In this document: one piece after another, positions 55,702 through 64,000 of the stretch
Layout: every line of letters starts with the position of its first letter
Position numbering within the stretch: the first letter of the stretch is position 1
DNA from: Neptunomonas concharum
GTDB lineage: Bacteria > Pseudomonadota > Gammaproteobacteria > Pseudomonadales > Balneatricaceae
Length of the DNA: 64,000 nucleotides
Assembly (NCBI RefSeq): GCF_008630635.1
Contig: NZ_CP043869.1
Location: 1,984,001-2,048,000, forward strand
Direction: 5' to 3'
Made by a program: the position numbers and the translations under genes
The notes under the pieces: model-generated
Told to the model about the DNA's origin: nothing
What the model saw: the letters and a program-made list of their open reading frames with translations, nothing else
Database searches by the model: none

Positions 55702-56235
55702 TTAGCGAGATACGTATTTCAATTCAACACGACGGTTCTGCGACCAAGAACCATCTCCAGAGCCCATAACAGCAGGCTTTTCTTCGCCATAACTGATCGT
55801 CTCGGCTTGAGATTGTCCAACGCCATTAACCGCTAGGAAGCGTTCAATCGCCTTAGCACGGCGTTCACCCAGAGCCATGTTGTATTCACGAGTACCACGC
55901 TCATCCGCATGGCCTTCGAGACGAACAGACGCATTAGGATGTGTTGCCAGATACTGGGCGTGAGCTTCTAAATCAGCAATGCTGTCACTGCGCACCGTTG
56001 ACTCATCAAAATCAAAGTAGAAAACCGTTCTCAAGTTTGCGACATCAACTGAGCCGCCTACTCCCGTTCCAGATACACCAGAACCGTTACCTGCACCGAA
56101 AGTGTTTGCACCGCCTGCCGTACCTGTTCCTGTACCTTCACCGCCTTCGGTCATGGTTGAAGGAGAACTACACCCTGCTAACCAAGCAAATGTAATTGCT
56201 AAAGAAGCTGCTTTAACCGTATTGGATACACGCAT
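55702..56235 (-). CDS. pal: Peptidoglycan-associated lipoprotein Pal
   Basis: 177 residues: lipoprotein signal ending WLAGC, a Gly-rich linker, and an OmpA-like domain with FYFDFDESTVRSD, VRLEGHADERGTREYNMALGERRA and SYGEEKPA. Anchors the outer membrane to peptidoglycan with the Tol system. Confidence 0.96.
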   Translation of the reverse strand: MRVSNTVKAASLAITFAWLAGCSSPSTMTEGGEGTGTGTAGGANTFGAGNGSGVSGTGVGGSVDVANLRTVFYFDFDESTVRSDSIADLEAHAQYLATHPNASVRLEGHADERGTREYNMALGERRAKAIERFLAVNGVGQSQAETISYGEEKPAVMGSGDGSWSQNRRVELKYVSR

Positions 56236-56298
56236 TATGACTCCTGATTACTATCGGACTGTGCCGGAAAATTCAATTAACTTAATGGTAGATTCTAA

Positions 56299-57588
56299 TT
56301 ATTGCAAGTAAGGAGACCAAGCTGGCTCCCTAACATCCCCTTGCGTATTTGGCATCGTAAAACGTACGCGCCCATCCAGCGATACTCCAGCTAGAACTCC
56401 TCTACCGCCTTTTTTGGTTGCATACAAAATGATGCTTCCATTCGGTGCGATCGTTGGAGACTCATCTAAACTGGAGTTGGTCAAAACATCTAAGCGACCT
56501 TTTTTCAGGTCTTGAACGGCTATATGAAAGCCACTGCTATCTTGGTGAACCATAGTCAAAAAACGTCCATCTTGGGTTAGGCGACCACGGCTATTGTATT
56601 TCCCTTCAAAAGTTAAGCGCTTCAGCTCACGACTCGGTAGGTGCAGTGAATAGATCTGCGGCATCCCACCACGGTCGGAGGTAAATAAAATAGATTGTCC
56701 ATCGGGTGACCACGTTGGCTCTGTATCAATACCATAATGACGTGTAATTCGCTCTAATTGCCCAGTTGCCAGCGTCAAAATATAAATTTCAGGATTACCA
56801 TCCTTTGATAAAACCAAAGCCAGCTTATCCCCGTTTGGAGACCACGCAGGCGCGCCATTCAAGCCTTTAAAAGATTGTATACGCTGCCTCTGCCCTGTTG
56901 CCAAATGTTGAATATAGATAGAAGGGCGTGTGCTCTCAAAAGAGACATAGGCTAACTTCGTGCCATCACGAGACCATGTAGGCGATAAAATGGGTTCTTT
57001 AGACTCCAGAATTGTACGGGGTCGTGCGCCATCAGAGTCCGCTAACTGTAAGCGATAACGGTAGTTATTAGTACCTAACATCTCTGCCGTGACATACACA
57101 ATGCGTGTCGAAAACGCACCTCGTAAACCGGTTAATTCTTCGAAAATGCGATCCGCTATATAGTGGGCAACATCACGCAATCCATCCTGACGACCTTGAA
57201 CGGTTTCCCCCCACACACGTTGTTCTTTTAACACATCATAGAGTTCTACCGTGGCACTAATCTGTCCATCACCACTGGGAACCATACGACCAATAACGAT
57301 GTAGTCATTGCCTGAAATACGCCAGTCGCGGAAAAATATCTGATCTTTAGCGTGTGGTGTACCAAGCATATTTTCACGCTTCATCATTTTAAAAAAGCCA
57401 CTGCGCCCTAGATCATCAGAGACGATTTTAGCGACATCTTCCTGCAAGGCATCACCTGTCCAATCGAACGGAACAACTGCAACCGGCGTTGGTGCGTCAA
57501 CACCCTGTGTCACCTCAACGACCAGTTCCGCTCTGAGGGTTGTTGTCATCAGTAACAATGTAACCCCTGCTAAAAATACTCTAAACAT
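56299..57588 (-). CDS. tolB: Tol-Pal protein TolB
   Basis: 429 residues, exported (signal near LLLMTTTLRA). The D1 domain (TPVAVVPFDWTG) is followed by a six-bladed beta-propeller with repeats such as LSPTWSRDGTKLAYVSFESTRP and PTWSPDGQSILFTSDRGG. Binds Pal and TolA. Confidence 0.96.
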   Translation of the reverse strand: MFRVFLAGVTLLLMTTTLRAELVVEVTQGVDAPTPVAVVPFDWTGDALQEDVAKIVSDDLGRSGFFKMMKRENMLGTPHAKDQIFFRDWRISGNDYIVIGRMVPSGDGQISATVELYDVLKEQRVWGETVQGRQDGLRDVAHYIADRIFEELTGLRGAFSTRIVYVTAEMLGTNNYRYRLQLADSDGARPRTILESKEPILSPTWSRDGTKLAYVSFESTRPSIYIQHLATGQRQRIQSFKGLNGAPAWSPNGDKLALVLSKDGNPEIYILTLATGQLERITRHYGIDTEPTWSPDGQSILFTSDRGGMPQIYSLHLPSRELKRLTFEGKYNSRGRLTQDGRFLTMVHQDSSGFHIAVQDLKKGRLDVLTNSSLDESPTIAPNGSIILYATKKGGRGVLAGVSLDGRVRFTMPNTQGDVREPAWSPYLQ

Positions 57589-57591
57589 GCC

Positions 57592-58596
57592 TTACCACCT
57601 TAAGTCATCTGGACGAAACACAATAATGATACCCGGACGCAGTTCTCGCTCGAAGAAGATTGGATCTATCTCTGCGACACGTGGGAATTTTTCAGCTCGA
57701 TAAATCGCTCTCTCTGCTGCTTTATCAAACGCAGCATCCCCACTACTTTCTATTATCCGCACACTATCAACTTCTCCTGAAGGGAATAATCTGACCTCAA
57801 TTTTTGTAGTCATCCCATTTCGTGCGATAGAAGGTCTTCTCCAATTTTTCTTCATAACTCCTTGGATATAAGCGGTTATGTCGCCTCTTATCTTTTCAGA
57901 CCGCTCCGCGGCTGCTAAGCGTCGTTGCTCGGAGGCCTGTTCTTTTGCTAACTTTTCAGCAGCTGCCTTCTCTGCAGCCTCCCGCTTCGCTTGGGCTTGC
58001 TTTGCTTTTTCCGCCTCCAAACGTTTCGCTTCTGCTATACGTTTTTTCTCTGCTTCAATTTTCTTCTCTTGTGCCCGTTTCTTTTCTTCTGCCTGTTTCT
58101 TAGCTAGCTCTTTTTTCTTGTTCTCTTCAATTTTCTGTTTCTCTGCAAGCGCCTTTTCTGCTGCAACTTTTAATCTAGCTTCTTCGAGAATTTTCTGTTC
58201 GGCCAGCTTTTTCTTCTCGGCCTCTTCTTTACGAGCTTCGATGGCTTTTTGCTTCTGCGCTTCTTGGCGGACTTTTTCTTGCTGTGCTTTCTTTTCAGCT
58301 TCCGCTATACGGGCTTTCTCCGCTTCCTTCTGTTTCTGCGCCTGACGCTGCTTTTCTTCTTGTATGCGCTTTTTCTCAGCGGCTTCTTTTTTGGCTTGCT
58401 CTGCAGCAAACTCCTTCTGAAGGGACTCTTGGTTCATTAGCGCCTTCAGATCGATCATTTCCGCTTGGATATGCCGTGGCTGACGCTTTTTATAAGGGTC
58501 ATCTTGCTGGAACCAGTGAGGGATCAACAATAGCAACAACCCACCGTGTAAGATCAGCGCAAGTATAATAGGGATGATATAACTCACAATACCCAC
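57592..58596 (-). CDS. tolA: Tol-Pal protein TolA
   Basis: 334 residues: an N-terminal membrane helix (YIIPIILALILHGGLLLLLIP), a long Lys/Ala/Glu helical arm from about 60 to 240 (EKKRIQEEKQRQAQKQKEAE), and the C-terminal TonB-like domain (KNWRRPSIARNGMTTKIEVRL). Spans the periplasm to energise Tol-Pal. Confidence 0.95.
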   Translation of the reverse strand: MGIVSYIIPIILALILHGGLLLLLIPHWFQQDDPYKKRQPRHIQAEMIDLKALMNQESLQKEFAAEQAKKEAAEKKRIQEEKQRQAQKQKEAEKARIAEAEKKAQQEKVRQEAQKQKAIEARKEEAEKKKLAEQKILEEARLKVAAEKALAEKQKIEENKKKELAKKQAEEKKRAQEKKIEAEKKRIAEAKRLEAEKAKQAQAKREAAEKAAAEKLAKEQASEQRRLAAAERSEKIRGDITAYIQGVMKKNWRRPSIARNGMTTKIEVRLFPSGEVDSVRIIESSGDAAFDKAAERAIYRAEKFPRVAEIDPIFFERELRPGIIIVFRPDDLRW

Positions 58597-58602
58597 GCAG
58601 AC

Positions 58603-59019
58603 CTATTCCGTTACCAACCCAACACGGGTAGCACCCGCTTGCTGCAGTAACGACATCAACTTAACCACCTTGTCATAATTAACATCTTTATCGCCTCTGA
58701 CTAACAACAACTGTTTCGGGTTTGCATTGAGCAATTTATCAACGCGCTCAAACACAACCTCCCGATCAATCGCTTCCTGCTCGTCACCGCCGATATTGAT
58801 GTAGTAAGCACCGTTTTTATCCACCGTGACTATCACAGGCTCCTGATCTTGCGCATCCACTGGGTCTGCAGTCGCTTGCGGTAAATCAACGTTCACACCT
58901 TGAGTCAACATAGGCGCCGTAATCATAAAGATGACCAGTAGTACCATCATCACATCAATGTATGGCACCACATTGATATCTGAATTTAATTTACGCCTAT
59001 TTTTTTGCCGTCTAATCAT
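58603..59019 (-). CDS. tolR: Tol-Pal proton-motor subunit TolR
   Basis: 138 residues. RRKLNSDINVVPYIDVMMVLLVIFMIT carries the membrane helix with the conserved Asp used in proton flow, followed by a periplasmic domain. Confidence 0.95.
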   Translation of the reverse strand: MIRRQKNRRKLNSDINVVPYIDVMMVLLVIFMITAPMLTQGVNVDLPQATADPVDAQDQEPVIVTVDKNGAYYINIGGDEQEAIDREVVFERVDKLLNANPKQLLLVRGDKDVNYDKVVKLMSLLQQAGATRVGLVTE

Positions 59020-59033
59020 TATTTACATCACTA

Positions 59034-59714
59034 CTAAATAGAGTTGTGGATACGACGATGCAAAATACTTGAGAACTCATCGGCAAAGTTTTCGTAATTG
59101 TTCATTAGCCATTCGGTTTTAGCTGAAAAGCGGTTATAAGCAATAACGGCAGGGATCGCGGCAAACAAACCTATCGCTGTGGCCACCAACGCTTCAGAGA
59201 TACCTGGGGCCACCGAAGCCAACGTAGCCTGATGAACGTTTGCCAAACCTCGGAAAGAGTTCATGATTCCCCAAACTGTACCAAATAAGCCGATATACGG
59301 GCTTGTTGAGCCCACCGTAGCTAAAAATGGCAGGTGCTGCTCTAGCTTTTCTTCTTCACGGGCCAAAGCTATACGCATGCTACGCTGGACCGCTTCCATG
59401 ACCGCATCGGGGTCATAGTTTTTCTGCTGCGTCATGCGGGTATACTCTTTTATTCCCGCACAAAAAATATTCTCTGCGCCTGTCGTATTTGAAGACGACT
59501 CAGTGATCTCTCGGTAAAGCTGTCCAAGATCAACACCAGACCAAAATCTATCTTCAAACTGGCGTAGCGCATTTCTGGCACTTCGAATAACACTAAACCG
59601 CTGGAAAATCATGACCCACGAGATGAAAGAAGCCAGTACCAAAATCGCCATAACGGCTTGAACAACTAAGCTGGCATGAACCACCAAGCTCCAGATCGAC
59701 AACTGTTCGACCAC
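59034..59714 (-). CDS. tolQ: Tol-Pal proton-motor subunit TolQ
   Basis: 226 residues, three membrane helices (about 12-35, 130-155, 168-195), with the conserved GLFGTVWGIMNSF and EALVATAIGLFAAIPAV segments of ExbB/TolQ. Head of the tolQ-R-A-B-pal-cpoB run. ybgC, usually before it, is not present. Confidence 0.96.
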   Translation of the reverse strand: MVEQLSIWSLVVHASLVVQAVMAILVLASFISWVMIFQRFSVIRSARNALRQFEDRFWSGVDLGQLYREITESSSNTTGAENIFCAGIKEYTRMTQQKNYDPDAVMEAVQRSMRIALAREEEKLEQHLPFLATVGSTSPYIGLFGTVWGIMNSFRGLANVHQATLASVAPGISEALVATAIGLFAAIPAVIAYNRFSAKTEWLMNNYENFADEFSSILHRRIHNSI

Positions 59715-59958
59715 TATATACTCTCCATTACCTTCGCGAACGTTTTATAGCGCTCGGCAAACTATTTGAATTGTGTATTTCATCCAGTCGATCTGAGGTG
59801 ACTGAGACATTTCAGATGATTTTTAATCAAGAAAGTTCCTGAATACCTAGCACAGCCCCTTAACTACAGGCAGGAACGCCCCTAAAAATCAGCAGAGCAA
59901 ACAATAGCAGGCAGGAAAATTTATACAAGGTGAGAGGCACCCGTATAGAAGAATATTT

Positions 59959-59982
59959 CCGCTCTGAGCCTACCCAGAGCGG
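59959..59982. terminator. Hairpin between the DksA-like gene and tolQ
   Basis: CCGCTCTG ... CAGAGCGG, 8-bp stem just downstream of the DksA-like stop, without a strong T-run. It would separate that gene from the tol operon. Confidence 0.5.
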
Positions 59983-59990
59983 CTTCTTAT

Positions 59991-60392
59991 TTAAAGGGAG
60001 GCGTAACGAACTTCAGGATGCTGGTGTTCTTCATGAGATTGACACGCTAAACACCGCGTCGATATAGGGTTTGCCTTTAAACGATTTAGCTCAATTTGCT
60101 CGCCACAATCACTGCAAAAGCCGTAATCACCCGTTTCGAGACGGTGAAGAGCTGCTTGGCACTCTCTTATCTCCTGAAGATGACGAGAGATATTGGCTAT
60201 ATTAATAGAAGCATCCAGATCCGCTAAAGCTTCGTCTCCAAGATCATGAGTACCCGCTGATGAGATTAAACCTCGTTCGCCATGCTGATCAGCCAGTTCC
60301 CCCTTCACCTCCTCGCGAAGATGTTCAAGAAGATCCAGAAGCTCTGCCTTTATCGTTTTTATTTGAGTCAGAGTCAGATTGGGTGACATATT
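59991..60392 (-). CDS. DksA/TraR-family zinc-finger protein
   Basis: 133 residues from ATG 60392 (GAGAG upstream; the frame is open 8 codons further). A coiled-coil N-terminal half (IKTIKAELLDLLEHLREEVK) is followed by the C4 finger: FCSDCGEQIELNRLKANPISTRCLACQ. Unlike DksA, the tip region has no DxxDxA motif readable with certainty. Acts on RNA polymerase in the family; regulon unknown. It occupies the place where ybgC normally lies between ruvB and tolQ. Confidence 0.85.
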   Translation of the reverse strand, partial: NMSPNLTLTQIKTIKAELLDLLEHLREEVKGELADQHGERGLISSAGTHDLGDEALADLDASINIANISRHLQEIRECQAALHRLETGDYGFCSDCGEQIELNRLKANPISTRCLACQSHEEHQHPEVRYASL

Positions 60393-60493
60393 TTTTCTCT
60401 CGATGGTTGGTTTCATTTCATGCTACTGAGCTTACTGCGCTCAAACTATGACCAACATCACGATTAAAAAAAAACATACGCCTTATTAGAGGT

Positions 60494-61507
60494 TTATTGA
60501 TCCGAGTCAGGCTTCTGAATACCGAAGTGGAGGTAGGCATGATCTGTTACGACTCGCCCACGCGGTGTGCGCATCATATAACCTTGTTGAATCAGATAAG
60601 GTTCCAGCACATCCTCTATGGTATCTCGCTCTTCGCTGATTGCCGCTGCAAGGCTGTCGATACCAACCGGCCCACCTGAAAATTTCTCAATCATAACCAA
60701 CAAAAGACGTCGGTCCATATGATCGAAGCCTTGCTCATCAACACTAAGCATATTCAGTGCAAGATCTGCAATATCCCGTGTAATCCTTCCCTGCCCTTTA
60801 ACTTCGGCATAGTCTCTCGCACGGCGAAGAAGACGATTAGCTATACGCGGCGTGCCTCGGCTTCGCTTAGCAACCTCTTTTGCCCCCTCTTCGTCAATAT
60901 GGGTACCAGACAGTTCTGCCGAGCGCATAACAATGTGGGTCAGGTCTTCAATATTGTAGAACTCTAAGCGCTGGACAATACCAAAGCGGTCACGTAGTGG
61001 CGATGTAAGCGAACCGGCTCGGGTCGTCGCTCCCACCAAAGTAAAAGGAGGTAGGTCCAACTTAATTGAACGGGCAGCGGGACCTTCACCAATCATGATG
61101 TCGAGTTGATAATCCTCCATAGCGGGGTAGAGAACCTCTTCAACATTAGGGCTAAGCCGGTGAATTTCGTCAATAAAAAGAATATCGCCGGGTTCGAGAT
61201 TAGTGAGTAACGCCGCAAGATCACCCGCCTTTTCAAGAATAGGGCCTGAGGTTGTTTTGATATCTCCGCCCATTTCATTAGCAATAATATTGGCTAACGT
61301 GGTTTTACCTAAGCCTGGTGGCCCGAAAATTAATGTATGATCTAAAGCCTCTCCACGATTTCTCGCTGCATGGATGAATATCTCCATCTGCTCTTTAACG
61401 ACTGGCTGACCTCGATAATCAGCGAGCTGTTTGGGGCGTATAGCCCGATCGTGTTGTTCTTCGACGGGGGAGCTTTTAGGCGCAATAAAACGATCCGCTT
61501 CTATCAT
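60494..61507 (-). CDS. ruvB: Holliday junction helicase motor RuvB
   Basis: 337 residues. AAA+ ATPase with Walker [15 protein letters not shown], Walker [12 protein letters not shown], sensor and arginine-finger regions ([19 protein letters not shown]) and a C-terminal winged helix ([16 protein letters not shown]). Starts 3 bases after ruvA. Confidence 0.97.
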   Translation of the reverse strand: MIEADRFIAPKSSPVEEQHDRAIRPKQLADYRGQPVVKEQMEIFIHAARNRGEALDHTLIFGPPGLGKTTLANIIANEMGGDIKTTSGPILEKAGDLAALLTNLEPGDILFIDEIHRLSPNVEEVLYPAMEDYQLDIMIGEGPAARSIKLDLPPFTLVGATTRAGSLTSPLRDRFGIVQRLEFYNIEDLTHIVMRSAELSGTHIDEEGAKEVAKRSRGTPRIANRLLRRARDYAEVKGQGRITRDIADLALNMLSVDEQGFDHMDRRLLLVMIEKFSGGPVGIDSLAAAISEERDTIEDVLEPYLIQQGYMMRTPRGRVVTDHAYLHFGIQKPDSDQ

Positions 61508-61510
61508 CGG

Positions 61511-62140
61511 TTATTGCCCTGAAACCATAGAGCGTAGCGCCAAACGAATTAGAGACTCAGAACTAACATTCGTTCCTAGCTCTTTCTCTGCTTGAGCAAC
61601 CGCTTTGGTTGCCTGTGCAGGCTTGTACCCCAGCGTCAACAGCGCACTTTCAGCCTCATCTCTATAGTGATTTACCGATGGTTGTTCGACAAAGTCACCG
61701 CCACTTAAAGAGAAATCGGCAGGCGCTTCTTGGTGAAACTGCTTTAACTTGTCCCGTAGTTCAACAATCAGTCGTTCAGCCGTTTTTTTCCCAACGCCAG
61801 GAATACGAGTTAGAGCAGTAGCATCATCACGCTGCACACATCCGATAAAATCTTCCGTAGTCATGCCTGATAAGATAGACAAGGCAAGCTTAGGACCAAC
61901 ACCATTGGCTTTGATCAGTGCTCGAAAAAGACTGCGTTCCTGCTTATCGATAAAGCCATAAAGCAACTGTGCATCTTCTCGAACAACAAAATGCGTATGG
62001 ATCAGAACTCCCTGACCAATCTCAGGTAACCGAAAGAAGGTATTCATAGAAGCTTCTACTTCATAACCTACGCCCTGTACATCTACCATAAGGTGCGGTG
62101 GTTGCTTTTCTACTAACTCACCTTTTAAACGTCCGATCAA
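61511..62140 (-). CDS. ruvA: Holliday junction binding protein RuvA
   Basis: 209 residues: OB-fold domain I (MIGRLKGELVEKQPPHLMVDVQGVGYEVE), two helix-hairpin-helix motifs (IKANGVGPKLALSIL and LTRIPGVGKKTAERLIVEL), and the RuvB-binding domain III at the end. ruvC, which often precedes ruvA, is not here; ftsY is the upstream neighbour. Confidence 0.96.
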   Translation of the reverse strand: MIGRLKGELVEKQPPHLMVDVQGVGYEVEASMNTFFRLPEIGQGVLIHTHFVVREDAQLLYGFIDKQERSLFRALIKANGVGPKLALSILSGMTTEDFIGCVQRDDATALTRIPGVGKKTAERLIVELRDKLKQFHQEAPADFSLSGGDFVEQPSVNHYRDEAESALLTLGYKPAQATKAVAQAEKELGTNVSSESLIRLALRSMVSGQ

Positions 62141-62214
62141 AGCTTTTGCCCTACAAGGATTTAAATATGGTTAAATATACAGTACTTTACTCAGATTACC
62201 AATCCTTAGCGCGT

Positions 62215-63471
<1,257 letters not shown>

Positions 63472-63730
63472 TCATATTCCCAATGCACAAATTGATAACA
63501 GAGCAAAAAACAACCGCGTGGAGATGCTTTTCAGGAGCACTATCTTAACATAGAGCTAGGCTGTACAAACCCGTTGCCACTAAATAGATTTGCCCTGCTT
63601 AAGTATACCATTTGAGGAATAACATAATTATCTTGGTCGATGCTTAGGAAACTACAATAAGAATCAGAATTTACGTATATAATTGCCAGTTACAACCCTC
63701 TTACATCTAATGTGAAATAGTTAAGCGCGT

Positions 63731-64000
63731 ATGGATTTTATTTGGATTTTGTTTGCTTTTGTTTGCGGTTTGCTAGTCAAGCTGGCAGGCCTCCCCCCCC
63801 TTATTGGCTTTTTATGTGCAGGTTTTATTCTTCACGCCATTGGTATTGAGCCAACAGATTCTCTTAATACGCTGGCCGACCTTGGCATTACGCTCATGCT
63901 GTTTACTATCGGCTTAAAACTACACGTTAAAGATTTACTAAAAAAAGAGATTTGGGCGAGCACTCTCTCCCATATGGGTGTATGGGTTATCCTTATCGCT
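63731..64000 (+). CDS. CPA2-family cation:proton antiporter (partial)
   Basis: First 90 residues, MDFIWILFAFVCGLLVKLAG, then PPLIGFLCAGFILHAIGIEP, LADLGITLMLFTIGLKLHVKDL: the start of a KefB/YbaL-type monovalent cation:proton antiporter-2 protein, running off the right edge. Diverges from ftsY. Confidence 0.88.
   Translation, partial: MDFIWILFAFVCGLLVKLAGLPPLIGFLCAGFILHAIGIEPTDSLNTLADLGITLMLFTIGLKLHVKDLLKKEIWASTLSHMGVWVILIA

Overview
The window is a chromosomal segment of a marine gammaproteobacterium. It is most likely a member of the Oceanospirillales near Neptunomonas, Neptuniibacter or Marinobacterium. That placement is an inference from gene content: a TRAP transporter, a BCCT osmolyte carrier, a Pseudomonas-type ThrH, RadD, CysB, RNase E and the tol-pal-cpoB-queC and ruvAB-tol order. 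No rRNA is present. One tRNA gene, Arg-TCT, was found.

Layout. 1-4.8 kb: a TRAP transporter operon (dctM partial, dctQ, dctP) diverging from a PaaX-family repressor and a DUF2889 gene; a TGATACA motif recurs four times around these genes. 4.8-10.3 kb: a cupin gene, then a patch of accessory genes (sulfotransferase, C39-like peptidase, small secreted protein, an internally deleted RDD protein, a large secreted protein) ending in an IS5-type transposase fossil beside the 3' end of tRNA-Arg. 10.5-23.4 kb: core genes folD, cysS, a GT39-PAP2 envelope pair, a methyltransferase, a repeat lipoprotein, radD, thrH, cysB, a KfrA-like coiled-coil gene and rluC. 23.4-38.2 kb: rne with a long leader, speE, pgm, nemA, msrA, an Imm22-like protein, DUF4112, a BCCT carrier, an exonuclease/DUF294 pair and a GNAT-nitrilase fusion.

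38.2-43.5 kb is the most unusual part. It is a gene-cassette array with no visible integron integrase (a CALIN-type cluster). Five small genes lie on the minus strand, separated by attC-like sites at about 40109-40184, 40574-40668, 42189-42276 and 42682-42781. An IS110/IS1111-type element (41129-42188, imperfect 11-bp inverted ends), whose transposase carries several deletions, sits directly at the core end of one attC. An IS30 relic and a shrunken copy of the IS110 right end flank the array.

43.6-52.8 kb: two methyltransferases, a diguanylate cyclase, dbpA, a TetR regulator with two near-identical palindromic operators in front of an SQR-like flavoprotein/DUF1641 operon, a DsbA-like protein facing a MerR regulator, and a branched-chain amino-acid binding protein. 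53.0-64 kb: nadA, queC, cpoB, pal, tolB, tolA, tolR, tolQ, a DksA/TraR-like gene, ruvB, ruvA, ftsY and the start of a CPA2 antiporter. Compared with the common arrangement, ybgC, queE and ruvC are absent from this locus. ftsY carries 24 perfect tandem copies of a hexanucleotide that encode a Pro-Glu tract, and rne has a smaller hexanucleotide array.

All functional calls come from reading the sequence and translations. No database search was run. Starts were moved downstream of the longest frame where a ribosome-binding site or family length supported it.
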